Shown: positions 43,664 through 51,655 of the stretch, piece after piece
How the letters are laid out: each line of letters opens with the position of its first letter
Position numbering within the stretch: position 1 is the first letter of the stretch
The notes under the pieces: model-generated
The model's database searches: none
What the model was told of the DNA's origin: nothing
The model's input: the letters and a program-made list of their open reading frames with translations, nothing else
Position numbers and translations under genes: made by a program
Source: JAEUNJ01 sp052035955
GTDB lineage: Bacteria > Pseudomonadota > Gammaproteobacteria > Burkholderiales > Rhodocyclaceae
Direction of reading: 5' to 3'
Assembly (NCBI GenBank): GCA_052035955.1
Contig: JBPOHD010000009.1
Location: forward strand, 1-56,130
DNA: 56,130 nucleotides

Positions 43664-44260
43664 CTACTTCCTCTCCAGTCGTATCAGCCGGAACCAGCCG
43701 CCGGCCAGGGCCGGCTCGTCACGCCGCACGGCGAGGGCCGGCGCCGCCCGCAGGACCTCCTCGAAGACCACGTCCAGGCGCGTCGCGACCCGGCTCACGA
43801 CAGGATTGACCAGGCGCCGCCAGCCGCCGGACTGGCCGGGGCGGAGGAACTTGTCGAAGACCAGCGCGGCGCCGCCCGGGCGCAGGACCCGGGCCACCTC
43901 GGCCAGGCAGGCTTCCGGGTGCGGCACCACGGCCAGGATCAGGTGCAGCACCACGGCATCGAAGGCGGCGTCGGCGAAGGGCAGGCCCATGGCATCCCCC
44001 TGCACGAGGTCCGTCCGTCCCGGCCGGGCCCGGCGGCGGGCCCGGGCCAGCATGGCCGGCGTCAGGTCCAGTCCCACGTAGTGGTGGCGGGCGGGCAGGT
44101 GGGGCAGGTCGAGGCCGGTGCCGACGCCCAGCAGCAGAACCCGGCCGGCGCCCAGGTCCCCCAGCTGGCCGAGGCTGCGGGCCCGCGGGGCCCGGGTCGC
44201 CAGGTCGAGGAAGACGTCGTAGAACGGCGCGATGAGGGTGTAGCTGTGGCGCAGGCTCAT
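43664..44260 (-). CDS. Class I SAM-dependent methyltransferase (PmtA/UbiE-like)
   Basis: This 198-residue methyltransferase has motif I VLLLGVGTGLDLPHLP (about 42-57), acidic end of strand 2 in YVGLDLTPAMLARARRR, motif II-like GDAMGLPFADAAFDAVVLHLILAVVPHPE and LAEVARVLRPGGAALVFDKF. The last block is typical of UbiE/phosphatidylethanolamine N-methyltransferase-like enzymes. It follows apaG on the minus strand with a 27-bp gap. The substrate is unknown; phospholipid methylation is one option. Confidence 0.82.
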   Translation of the reverse strand: MSLRHSYTLIAPFYDVFLDLATRAPRARSLGQLGDLGAGRVLLLGVGTGLDLPHLPARHHYVGLDLTPAMLARARRRARPGRTDLVQGDAMGLPFADAAFDAVVLHLILAVVPHPEACLAEVARVLRPGGAALVFDKFLRPGQSGGWRRLVNPVVSRVATRLDVVFEEVLRAAPALAVRRDEPALAGGWFRLIRLERK

Positions 44261-44287
44261 CGGCGGACGGGGCGCGGCCCCGGTGGC

Positions 44288-44671
44288 TCAGTGCAGGGTG
44301 CGCGGCATCGAGAGGACGAACTCGGCAATCGGCGCCTCGAACTGGGCACCGTCCTCGGCCGTCATCTGGTAGCTGCCGCGCATGGTGCCGACGGGCGTCG
44401 CCAGGGAGCAGCCGCTGGTGTATTCGAAGCGCTCGCCCGGCTGGAGCAGGGGCTGGTGGCCGACCACGCCGAGGCCGCGGACTTCCTGGACCTGGCCGTC
44501 GGCGTCGGTGATGACCCAATGGCGCGATATGAGCTGGGCCGCCACCGTGCCCACGTTGGTGATGCCGATGGTGTAGGCGAAGACGTAACGGCCGGCCGGA
44601 GGCTCGGACTGGTCCGCCACGTACTGGGTCGTCACCTGGACGCCGATCTCGTATTTCTTGGCCTCTGCCAT
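44288..44671 (-). CDS. apaG: ApaG protein
   Basis: This 127-residue protein with a fibronectin-like fold has the ApaG signature VFAYTIGITNVGTVAAQLISRHWVITDADG and QPLLQPGERFEYTSGCSLATPVGTMRGSYQM. The start MAEAKKYEIGVQV at 44671 matches the family; the longer frame crosses the divergent promoter region. ApaG is linked to Co/Mg homeostasis and diadenosine tetraphosphate levels, with unclear mechanism. The apaG-rpe divergence is conserved in betaproteobacteria. Confidence 0.93.
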   Translation of the reverse strand: MAEAKKYEIGVQVTTQYVADQSEPPAGRYVFAYTIGITNVGTVAAQLISRHWVITDADGQVQEVRGLGVVGHQPLLQPGERFEYTSGCSLATPVGTMRGSYQMTAEDGAQFEAPIAEFVLSMPRTLH

Positions 44672-44876
44672 GGGGGCGCTCTCGTCGGGGAAGGGGTTGG
44701 CTGACCCGCCGATTTGACACGAATCCGGCACCCGTCGCAACCATGCGGGCGGGACCTGGCCGACGGGATGGGCGGGCCCCTTGGCCTTATGGCCAGCATC
44801 AGAAGAAATTAGCGCTCCTGATGGTTCGAGCCGATAAAATCGGTCGCAACTTATAACCCTCGCCGGAACCCGCACC

Positions 44877-45575
44877 GTGGACAACAAATTCCGCATCGCC
44901 CCGAGCCTCCTCTCGGCCAACTTCGCCAAACTGGGCCAGGAAGTGGCCGACGTCGTCGCCGCCGGCGCCGACTGGATCCACTTCGACGTCATGGACAACC
45001 ACTACGTCCCCAACCTGACCATCGGCCCGCTGGTCTGCGAGGCCATCCGCCCCCTCACCAAGGCGCCCATCGACGTGCACCTGATGGTGAAGCCGGTGGA
45101 CCGGATCATTCCCGACTTCGCCAAGGCCGGCGCCGACATCATCACCTTCCATCCGGAGGCCTCGGAGCACATCGACCGCTCCCTGGCCCTGATCCGCGAG
45201 AGCGGCTGCAAGGCGGGCCTGGTCTTCAACCCGGCGACGCCGCTCAATTACATGGACCACGTGATGGACCGGCTGGACATCGTGTTGCTGATGTCCGTCA
45301 ACCCCGGCTTCGGGGGCCAGAAGTTCATCGCCGAGACCCTGGTGAAGCTGAAGGCGGCGCGGGCGAAGATCGACGCCTACAAGGCCAGGACGGGCCGTGA
45401 CATCCTCCTGGAGATCGACGGCGGCGTGAAGACGGACAACATCGCCGAGATCGCCCGGGCCGGCGCCGACACCTTCGTGGCCGGCTCGGCCGTCTATGGG
45501 GCCGGCAAGGATTCGGACCCGAACCGCTACGACTCCATCATCGCCGCCCTGCGGTCGGAACTGGCGAAGGTTTGA
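44877..45575 (+). CDS. rpe: Ribulose-phosphate 3-epimerase
   Basis: This 232-residue TIM-barrel enzyme interconverts ribulose 5-phosphate and xylulose 5-phosphate. Motifs seen are IAPSLLSANFAKLGQE, WIHFDVMDNHYVPNLTIGP (metal and catalytic Asp/His), PIDVHLMVKPVD, LMSVNPGFGGQKFI and LEIDGGVKTDNI with the second catalytic Asp. It begins at GTG (44877). A TATAAC hexamer at 44852-44857 may be its -10, without a good -35. Confidence 0.95.
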   Translation: MDNKFRIAPSLLSANFAKLGQEVADVVAAGADWIHFDVMDNHYVPNLTIGPLVCEAIRPLTKAPIDVHLMVKPVDRIIPDFAKAGADIITFHPEASEHIDRSLALIRESGCKAGLVFNPATPLNYMDHVMDRLDIVLLMSVNPGFGGQKFIAETLVKLKAARAKIDAYKARTGRDILLEIDGGVKTDNIAEIARAGADTFVAGSAVYGAGKDSDPNRYDSIIAALRSELAKV

Positions 45576-45583
45576 CCACAATC

Positions 45584-45735
45584 TTTTCACCGCAGAGGAC
45601 ACAGAGGGCGCGGAGAAAGACAGGTCCGGAGCAACAGACGGCGCAAGACGGGCGGTCACGTTTGGCCTCGCAGTCCTTCGAATGGTGTCCTCTGGAAGGG
45701 TGTTCTCCGTGTCCTCCGCGTCCTCTGTGGTGAAG
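45584..45735. repeat. CAGAGG-type inverted repeat between rpe and gph
   Basis: The left arm at 45584-45621 (TTTTCACCGCAGAGGACAC...) and the right arm at 45702-45734 (...GTCCTCTGTGGTGAA) are imperfect reverse complements separated by about 80 bp. The right arm ends on GTGGTGAA, whose second GTG (45730) is the best available start codon of gph. The same arms occur at 50045-50141 and 51200-51649. Confidence 0.75.
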
Positions 45736-46425
45736 CCCGGGCCCGAAACGACTCTGGGAGTCCGCGCCGTCCTGCTCGACCTGGACGGCACCCTGCTCGA
45801 TACGGTGCTGGACCTGCACGCGGCGGGCAATGCCATGCTGCGCGACCTGGGCCGGCCGGAGGTGCCGATCGGGGACATCCGGGCCTATGTCGGGCGCGGC
45901 ATCCCGAACCTGGTGAAGCGCCTGCTGGCCGGCCGCCTGGAGGCCGCGGACGACCCGGCACCGCCGCCCGCCGAGCCCCTGGACTCCTTCCGCCGCCATT
46001 ACGCCGAGACCAACGGCCACGCCGCCGCCCCCTACCCCGGCGTGATGGCCGGCCTCGAGGCCCTGCGGGCCGCCGGCATGCCGCTGGCCTGCATCACCAA
46101 CAAGGCGGCCGCCTTCACCGAACCGCTGCTGGCCCGCACCGGCCTGGCGCCCTATTTCTCCGCCGTGGTCAGCGGCGACACCCTGCCCCGCCAGAAGCCC
46201 GATCCCATGCCCCTGGTCTGGGCCTGCGGCCGGCTCGGCGTCTCGCCGGCGGACGCCCTGATGGTGGGCGACTCGGTCCACGACTTCCATGCCGCCCGGG
46301 CCGCCGGCTGCCGCGTCTTCCTGGTGCCCTACGGTTACAACGAGGGCCGGGACGTGCGGAAGCTGGAGGCCGATGCTATAGTTGCGAACCTCGCCGCGGC
46401 GGCGAGCCGCATCGAAAAAGCCTGA
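45730..46425 (+). CDS. gph: Phosphoglycolate phosphatase
   Basis: This HAD hydrolase of about 231 residues begins near VRAVLLDLDGTLLDT (nucleophile Asp and acid/base Asp). It has ACITNKAAAFTEPLL (motif II), RQKPDPMPLVWAC (motif III Lys) and ALMVGDSVHDFHAARAAGC (motif IV). It removes phosphate from 2-phosphoglycolate. The start is odd: the inverted repeat fills the region upstream, and GTG at 45730 lies within its right arm, with no Shine-Dalgarno. ATG at 45682 inside the repeat is an alternative. It follows rpe in the usual rpe-gph-trpE order. Confidence 0.9.
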   Translation: MKPGPETTLGVRAVLLDLDGTLLDTVLDLHAAGNAMLRDLGRPEVPIGDIRAYVGRGIPNLVKRLLAGRLEAADDPAPPPAEPLDSFRRHYAETNGHAAAPYPGVMAGLEALRAAGMPLACITNKAAAFTEPLLARTGLAPYFSAVVSGDTLPRQKPDPMPLVWACGRLGVSPADALMVGDSVHDFHAARAAGCRVFLVPYGYNEGRDVRKLEADAIVANLAAAASRIEKA

Positions 46426-46461
46426 AAACGCATCAAGGCCCGCAAGGAATCCCGCATCACC

Positions 46462-46545
46462 GTGCTGCACGAGAACCTGCAAACGACGAAGAAGTTCGCC
46501 CTCGGGGCGGAGGCCTGGCCCTGGCGCCCCTGGCGCTGGCTCTGA
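46462..46545 (+). CDS. trpL: Putative trp operon leader peptide
   Basis: A 27-codon ORF, GTG at 46462 to TGA at 46543-46545, ends GAEAWPWRPWRWL, with four Trp codons in its last nine sense codons. It lies 72 bp upstream of the trpE ATG in the only sizeable gap of the operon. This is the hallmark of ribosome-mediated attenuation. An AAGGA site (46444-46448) lies about 13 nt before the GTG, somewhat far. A T5 run at 46601-46605 follows a short CGTTG/CAACG stem (46566-46570 with 46596-46600), the best but weak terminator candidate. Confidence 0.75.
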   Translation: MLHENLQTTKKFALGAEAWPWRPWRWL

Positions 46546-46617
46546 TCCTTCGCGCCCGCGCGCCGCGTTGTCACTTGCGCGCACCCCATCGTCTGCAACG
46601 TTTTTCGTGGAGCCTCC

Positions 46618-48117
46618 ATGAACGAATCCGAATTCAACCGGCTGGCCCTGGAGGGCTATAACCGGATCCCGGTCACCCTCGAGACCTTCGCCGACCTGGA
46701 CACGCCCCTGTCCATCTACCTGAAGCTCGCCGGCGGCCCCTATTCCTACCTGCTGGAATCCGTCCAGGGCGGCGAACGCTTCGGCCGCTACTCCTTCATC
46801 GGCCTGTCGAGCCCCACGCGCATCGCGGTCTACGGCTCCACCATCCTGATGCTGTCCGGCAACCGGGTGGCCGAGCGCCGGGACCACACCAATCCGATGT
46901 CCTACATCTCGGAGTTCATGGCCCGCTTCAAGGTGCCGGACCTGCAGGGCCTGCCCCGCTTCTGCGGCGGCCTGGTCGGCTACTTCGGCTACGATACCGT
47001 GAGGGCCATCGAGCCGAAGCTGGCCGAGGCGGACAAGCCGGACCCCATCGGCGCCCCCGACATCCTGCTGACCCTGTCGGAGGAGATCGCCATCGTGGAC
47101 AACCTCTCCGGCAAGCTGACCCTGGTCGTCTATGCCGAACCGGGCTTCCCGGGCGCCTGGCGGCAGGCCCAGGCGCGGCTGAAGGAACTGCTGGCCAAGC
47201 TGCGGGCGCCGGTCTCCATCCCGCCGGATACCGTCCGGTCGAGCGAGGCGGCGGAGTCCGAGTTCGGCGAAGAAGCCTTCAAGGCCGCCGTGCGCCGGGC
47301 CAAGGAATACATCCTCGACGGCGACGTCATGCAGGTGGTGCTTTCCCAGCGCATGAGCAAGCCCTTCCAGGCCTCTCCCCTGGCCCTCTACCGGGCCCTG
47401 CGCACCCTGAACCCATCGCCCTACATGTTCTTCTTCGATTTCGAGGACTTCCAGGTGGTCGGCGCCTCGCCGGAGATCCTGGTCCGCCTGGAGGACGAGG
47501 GCGGCGCCAACTCCGGGCAGCGGCGGGTCACCGTCCGCCCCATCGCCGGCACCCGCAAGCGGGGCGCCACGGCGGCGGAGGACGAGGCCCTCGCCGCCGA
47601 CCTGCTGGCCGACCAGAAGGAGCGGGCCGAGCACCTGCAGCTGCTCGACCTGGGACGCAACGACGTGGGCCGGGTGGCCAAGACCGGCTCGGTGAAGGTC
47701 ACGGAGAGCTTCACCATCGAACGTTACTCCCACGTCATGCACATCGTCTCCAACGTGGAGGGCAGCCTGCGCGAGGACGAGGGCGCCGTCTCGGTGCTGA
47801 AGGCCTCCTTCCCGGCCGGCACGGTCTCCGGCGCTCCGAAGGTGAGGGCCATGGAGATCATCGACGAACTGGAGCCGAGCAAGCGCGGCGTCTACGCCGG
47901 CGCGGTGGGCTACCTGGGCTTCAACGGCGACATGGACCTGGCCATCGCCATCCGCACGGCCGTCCTCAAGGGCGGGCGCATCTTCGTCCAGGCCGGGGCC
48001 GGCATCGTCGCCGACTCGGACCCGGACGCCGAATGGCAGGAAACGCTGAACAAGGCGCGGGCGCAGCTGCGGGCGGCCGAGATGGCCGAGGGCGGCCTCG
48101 ATACGCGGTTCGAGTGA
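46618..48117 (+). CDS. trpE: Anthranilate synthase component I
   Basis: This 499-residue enzyme converts chorismate to anthranilate with the TrpG amidotransferase. The N-terminus contains the tryptophan feedback site element LLESVQGGERFGRYSFIG. The catalytic domain has VVLSQRMSKPF, PSPYMFFFDFEDFQVVGASPEILVR, RPIAGTRKRG, LLDLGRNDVGRV, SHVMHIVSNVEG, FPAGTVSGAPKVRAMEIIDELE and IRTAVLKGGRIFVQAGAGIVADSDP. It has a GGAG ribosome site at 46609-46612 and a leader peptide upstream. It shares one base with the following methyltransferase gene. Confidence 0.96.
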   Translation: MNESEFNRLALEGYNRIPVTLETFADLDTPLSIYLKLAGGPYSYLLESVQGGERFGRYSFIGLSSPTRIAVYGSTILMLSGNRVAERRDHTNPMSYISEFMARFKVPDLQGLPRFCGGLVGYFGYDTVRAIEPKLAEADKPDPIGAPDILLTLSEEIAIVDNLSGKLTLVVYAEPGFPGAWRQAQARLKELLAKLRAPVSIPPDTVRSSEAAESEFGEEAFKAAVRRAKEYILDGDVMQVVLSQRMSKPFQASPLALYRALRTLNPSPYMFFFDFEDFQVVGASPEILVRLEDEGGANSGQRRVTVRPIAGTRKRGATAAEDEALAADLLADQKERAEHLQLLDLGRNDVGRVAKTGSVKVTESFTIERYSHVMHIVSNVEGSLREDEGAVSVLKASFPAGTVSGAPKVRAMEIIDELEPSKRGVYAGAVGYLGFNGDMDLAIAIRTAVLKGGRIFVQAGAGIVADSDPDAEWQETLNKARAQLRAAEMAEGGLDTRFE

Positions 48118-49466
48118 TGGCGGCCACGGACGGATTGCCGGGGAACGCCGGCCCGGCGGGGGCGGCGCCGATGGACGCCCACCTCGGCGAGGTGCGCGCC
48201 CAGTACGAGCAACTCCCATACCCGGCGCGCGATCCGGCGGATGAAAGCCGGCGGTTGATCACCACCTGGCTCGACGACCTGCCGATGATCAACCACTACT
48301 GTTTCGCCGGCCGGGAGTCGTTCCGCGACGGTTTCCGGGCCCTGGTCGCCGGCGCCGGCACCGGCGACGCGACGATTTTCCTGGCCCACCAGTTGCGCGG
48401 GACGGACGCCCGGATCGTGCACCTGGACATCAGCGAGGCCAGCATCGGGATCGCCCGCCGGCGGGCCGAGGTCCGCGGCCTGGACAACATCACCTGGGTC
48501 CATGGATCGCTGCTTGCGTTGCCTTCCCTGGACCTCGGGCCCTTCGACTACATCCAGTGCGCCGGCGTGCTGCACCACCTGGAGGACCCGGATGCCGGGC
48601 TGCGCGCCCTCGAGTCGGTCAGGAAGGAACGCGGGGCCCTGGGGCTGATGGTGTACGGACGCCACGGCCGCACCGGCGTTTACCAGATGCAGGAGATGCT
48701 GCGCCTGCTGGACGGCGGCGAAGAGGCGGCGCGCCAGCGCATCGAGCGGACCAAGGAAGTGCTCGCGCACCTGCCGGGGAGCAACTGGTTCAAGCGCGGC
48801 GAGGACCTCTACTGGGACCACAAGGCCGGGGACGCGGGCATCTTCGACCTGCTCCTCCATGCCCAGGACCGGGCCTACACGGTCGGCGAACTGTACGACT
48901 GGCTGCAGGACGGCCACGGCTACGACCTGCGGTTCACCGAGGTCGGCAGCGGACCGTCGGCCTACGATCCGGCCGCCCTCCTGGGGCCCCGTCGGCCGGC
49001 CTTCCTGGAGCGCCTGGCCGCCCTGCCCCTGCGGCGGCGGCAGGAATTCGCCGAGCTGCTGGGCGGCAGGCTCGTCATGCATGCCCTGTTCGCCGTCCGC
49101 CCCGGACAGGAAATGGCCGCCTACGGCGACCCGGACTACGTGCCCTTCCTGTTCCACGAGCCGGTCACCGGGCCGGACCTGGCGCGGCTGGTCGAGCAGA
49201 ACCGCAAGCCGACCCTGCTCCTCCAGCATGCCCACACGGGCCTGGCCATTCCGATCGCCGTCGGGAAGTACTCGAAATACATCCTCAACAACATGGACGG
49301 CGCCCGCACGTTCGGCGAGATCTTCGACATCGTGCGGGGCATCCCGAAATTCACCTCGGCGCCGCCGGGGGACGCGGAGCTGTTCGAGGACTTCCGCCCC
49401 TTCTTCGACGCCCTGCGCTCCATCGACCGGATTCTCCTGCGGCACCGCTCGGCGGCGCCCCTCTGA
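48117..49466 (+). CDS. Class I SAM-dependent methyltransferase inserted between trpE and trpG
   Basis: This protein of about 449 residues has a methyltransferase domain at about 65-230: RALVAGAGTGDATIFLAHQL (motif I), RIVHLDISEASIGIARRRAEVRGL (strand 2 acid), GPFDYIQCAGVLHHLEDPDAGLRAL. A C-terminal region of about 200 residues has no clear family and includes PVTGPDLARLVEQ. The segment AQYEQLPYPARDP near residue 25 is common in a group of such methyltransferases. ATG at 48117 overlaps the trpE stop by one base; ATG at 48171 is an alternative. It breaks the usual trpE-trpG adjacency, yet overlaps suggest cotranscription. The substrate is unknown. Confidence 0.8.
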   Translation: MAATDGLPGNAGPAGAAPMDAHLGEVRAQYEQLPYPARDPADESRRLITTWLDDLPMINHYCFAGRESFRDGFRALVAGAGTGDATIFLAHQLRGTDARIVHLDISEASIGIARRRAEVRGLDNITWVHGSLLALPSLDLGPFDYIQCAGVLHHLEDPDAGLRALESVRKERGALGLMVYGRHGRTGVYQMQEMLRLLDGGEEAARQRIERTKEVLAHLPGSNWFKRGEDLYWDHKAGDAGIFDLLLHAQDRAYTVGELYDWLQDGHGYDLRFTEVGSGPSAYDPAALLGPRRPAFLERLAALPLRRRQEFAELLGGRLVMHALFAVRPGQEMAAYGDPDYVPFLFHEPVTGPDLARLVEQNRKPTLLLQHAHTGLAIPIAVGKYSKYILNNMDGARTFGEIFDIVRGIPKFTSAPPGDAELFEDFRPFFDALRSIDRILLRHRSAAPL

Positions 49467-49479
49467 AGGGCCAGATGCC

Positions 49480-50043
49480 ATGCTATTGATGATCGACAAC
49501 TACGACTCCTTCACCTACAACCTGGTCCAGTACTTCGGCGAGTTGGGCGAGGAGGTGCGGGTCTACCGCAACGACGCCATCAGCTGCAAGGAGGTCGCCG
49601 CCATGCAGCCCGATCGCATCGTCATCTCGCCGGGCCCCTGTTCGCCGGCCGAGGCCGGCGTCTCGGTGGCCGTGATCCGCGAATTCGCCGGCAGGATCCC
49701 CCTGCTCGGCGTCTGCCTGGGCCACCAGAGCATCGGCGCCGCCTTCGGCGGCGAGATCGTCCGCGCCCGGGTGCCCATGCACGGCAAGCTGTCGCCCATC
49801 CACCATGCCGACAAGGGCGTCTTCCGCGGCCTGCCGAATCCGCTGACGGCGACCCGCTACCACTCGCTGGCGATCCGCCGCGACACCCTGCCCGATTGCC
49901 TGGAGATCACCGCCTGGACCGAGGACGGCGAGATCATGGGCGTGCGCCACCGGGAGTTCGCTGTCGAGGGCGTGCAGTTCCATCCGGAATCCATCCTCAC
50001 CGAGCGGGGCCACGACCTGCTGAGGAACTTCCTGCAAGACTGA
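49480..50043 (+). CDS. trpG: Anthranilate synthase component II (glutamine amidotransferase)
   Basis: This 187-residue class I glutamine amidotransferase supplies ammonia to TrpE. The start MLLMIDNYDSFTYNLVQYF at 49480 is canonical. It shows the oxyanion loop SPGPCSPAEAG, the nucleophile Cys in LLGVCLGHQSIGAAFGG, and the His-Glu pair in VEGVQFHPESILTE. It may also serve PabA function, as in many bacteria with one copy. It is separated from trpD by an inverted repeat. Confidence 0.96.
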   Translation: MLLMIDNYDSFTYNLVQYFGELGEEVRVYRNDAISCKEVAAMQPDRIVISPGPCSPAEAGVSVAVIREFAGRIPLLGVCLGHQSIGAAFGGEIVRARVPMHGKLSPIHHADKGVFRGLPNPLTATRYHSLAIRRDTLPDCLEITAWTEDGEIMGVRHREFAVEGVQFHPESILTERGHDLLRNFLQD

Positions 50044-50044
50044 C

Positions 50045-50141
50045 TCACCACGGAGGACGCAGAGGACGCAGAGAGAGGCGATTTGGAAGGGAATGAATTG
50101 CTCCCGTTCTTCTCCGTGTCCTCTGCGTCCTCTGCGGTGAA
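50045..50141. repeat. CAGAGG-type inverted repeat between trpG and trpD
   Basis: The left arm at 50045-50077 (TCACCACGGAGGACGCAGAGG...) faces the right arm at 50111-50141 (...CCTCTGCGTCCTCTGCGGTGAA), with about 33 bp between. It has no internal gene and no T-run, so it is not a simple terminator. It occupies the entire trpG-trpD gap. Confidence 0.8.
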
Positions 50142-50168
50142 CGAATTTTCGAATTTCGAGGACACGCC

Positions 50169-51197
50169 ATGATCACGCCCCAGGAAGCATTGCAAAGGAC
50201 CATCGAGCACCGGGAGATCTTCCACGACGAGATGCTGCACCTGATGCGGCTGATCATGAAGGGCGAGATCACGCCGGTCATGACGGCGGCCATCCTCACC
50301 GGCCTGCGGGTCAAGAAGGAGACGATCGGCGAGATCTCGGCGGCGGCCCTGGTGATGCGGGAACTGTGCACGCGGGTCGAGGTGCCGCACAACCCGAACT
50401 TCGTGGACATCGTCGGCACCGGCGGCGATTCTTCGCACACCTTCAACATCTCGACGGCCTCCGCCTTCGTGGCCGCCGCCGCCGGTGCCACCGTGGCCAA
50501 GCACGGCAACCGCGGCGTCTCCTCCAGGTCCGGCTCGGCCGACGTGCTGGAGGCCCTGGGGGCCAGGATAGACCTGACGGCGCCCCAGGTCGCCGAGTGC
50601 CTGCAGGCCACCGGCATGGGCTTCATGTTCGCCCCCAACCACCATCCGGCCATGAAGAACGTGGCCCCGGTGCGGCGCGAGATGGGCGTCCGCACCATCT
50701 TCAACATCCTCGGCCCGCTGACCAATCCGGCCGGCGCCCCGAACACCCTGCTGGGCGTCTTCCACCCCGACCTGGTGGGCATCCAGGTCCGGGTCATGAA
50801 GCAGCTCGGGGCCAACCACGCGCTGGTGGTCTGGGGCAAGGACGGCATGGACGAGATCTCCCTCGGCGCCGCCACCATGGTCGGCGAGCTCAAGGACGGC
50901 GTCATCAGCGAGTACGAGATCCATCCGGAGGACTTCGGCCTGTCCATGGTCTCCAACCGGGGCCTCAAGGTGGCCGATGCGACCGAATCGAAGGAGATGC
51001 TGCTCGAGGCCCTGGACAACCAGCCCGGCACGCCGCGGGAGATCGTCACCCTCAACGCCGGCACCGCCCTCTACGTGGCCAACCTGGTGCCCGACATCGG
51101 CGCCGGCATCGAGAAGGCGAGGGAAACCCTGGCCAGCGGCGCGGCACGGGCGAAGCTCGACGAGTTCGTGCGGATGACGAGGAGCTTCGGCGGCTGA
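50169..51197 (+). CDS. trpD: Anthranilate phosphoribosyltransferase
   Basis: This 342-residue enzyme joins anthranilate to PRPP. It shows the PRPP/metal motifs DIVGTGGDSSHTFNIST and KHGNRGVSSRSGSADVLEALG, the anthranilate tunnel motif MFAPNHHPAMKNVAPVRREMGVRTIFNILGPLTNP, and VVWGKDGMDEISLG (Asp-Glu metal pair). The ATG at 50169 is 28 bp after the repeat. The length is typical. Confidence 0.96.
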   Translation: MITPQEALQRTIEHREIFHDEMLHLMRLIMKGEITPVMTAAILTGLRVKKETIGEISAAALVMRELCTRVEVPHNPNFVDIVGTGGDSSHTFNISTASAFVAAAAGATVAKHGNRGVSSRSGSADVLEALGARIDLTAPQVAECLQATGMGFMFAPNHHPAMKNVAPVRREMGVRTIFNILGPLTNPAGAPNTLLGVFHPDLVGIQVRVMKQLGANHALVVWGKDGMDEISLGAATMVGELKDGVISEYEIHPEDFGLSMVSNRGLKVADATESKEMLLEALDNQPGTPREIVTLNAGTALYVANLVPDIGAGIEKARETLASGAARAKLDEFVRMTRSFGG

Positions 51198-51199
51198 TC

Positions 51200-51649
51200 T
51201 TTTCACCACAGAGGACACAGAGGTCGCAGAGGAAGGCGTGGAAATCAACGACATCTCGGGGTCGATTGTCGATTCGGCGCTCAAGGTGCATTCGGCGCTC
51301 GGACCGGGATTGTTGGAATCCGTTTATGAGGCCTGCCTTGCCCATGAGATCGAAACGAGAGGCCTCGCCGTCAGAAGGCAGGTCTGCCTGCCGGTGCGGT
51401 ATGGGGACACCGTGGTGGAAGCCGGTCTGAGACTCGATCTCGTCGTGGCGGAATCTGTGGTCGTGGAAGTCAAGGCCATCGAATCCTTCCTGCCGGTACA
51501 TACCGCGCAGTTGCTCACTTATCTGAAGCTGGGCCGGTTTCCGCTCGGCCTGCTGCTCAATTTCAACGTACTGCGAATGAAGGACGGCGTACGGCGCGTG
51601 GTCAATGGCAGTTGATCTCCTCCGCGTCCTCTGCGACCTCTGTGGTGAA
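51200..51649. mobile_element. Inverted-repeat cassette carrying a GxxExxY gene
   Basis: The left arm at 51200-51233 (TTTTCACCACAGAGGACAC...) and the right arm at 51616-51649 (...GCGACCTCTGTGGTGAA) are imperfect reverse complements that tightly bracket the ORF at 51238-51615. Both arms match the gene-less copies at 45584-45735 and 50045-50141. The whole unit fills the trpD-trpC gap. Mobility is inferred from this architecture; no target-site duplication could be defined. Confidence 0.6.
51238..51615 (+). CDS. GxxExxY protein (PD-(D/E)XK nuclease-like)
   Basis: This 125-residue protein has the family signature GPGLLESVYEACLAHEIETRG and a PD-(D/E)XK-like core: Asp in LRLDLVV and Glu-Lys in SVVVEVKAIE, followed by HTAQLLTYLKLGRFPLGLLLNFN. 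The catalytic-type Asp, Glu and Lys are all present. The GTG at 51238 is the first usable start and lies directly at the inner edge of the left repeat arm; an AGGAAGG lies only 1-2 nt before it, too close for a normal ribosome site. The frame is open further upstream through the arm, so a repeat-encoded N-terminal extension is possible. The function of this family is unknown. Confidence 0.85.
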   Translation: MEINDISGSIVDSALKVHSALGPGLLESVYEACLAHEIETRGLAVRRQVCLPVRYGDTVVEAGLRLDLVVAESVVVEVKAIESFLPVHTAQLLTYLKLGRFPLGLLLNFNVLRMKDGVRRVVNGS

Positions 51650-51655
51650 TAGAAC

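Noticed and set aside
50045..50141. Intrinsic terminator or attenuator between trpG and trpD
   Set aside because: The arms are long but imperfect and no T-run follows. The same arms occur at unrelated sites, so it is treated as a repeat element.
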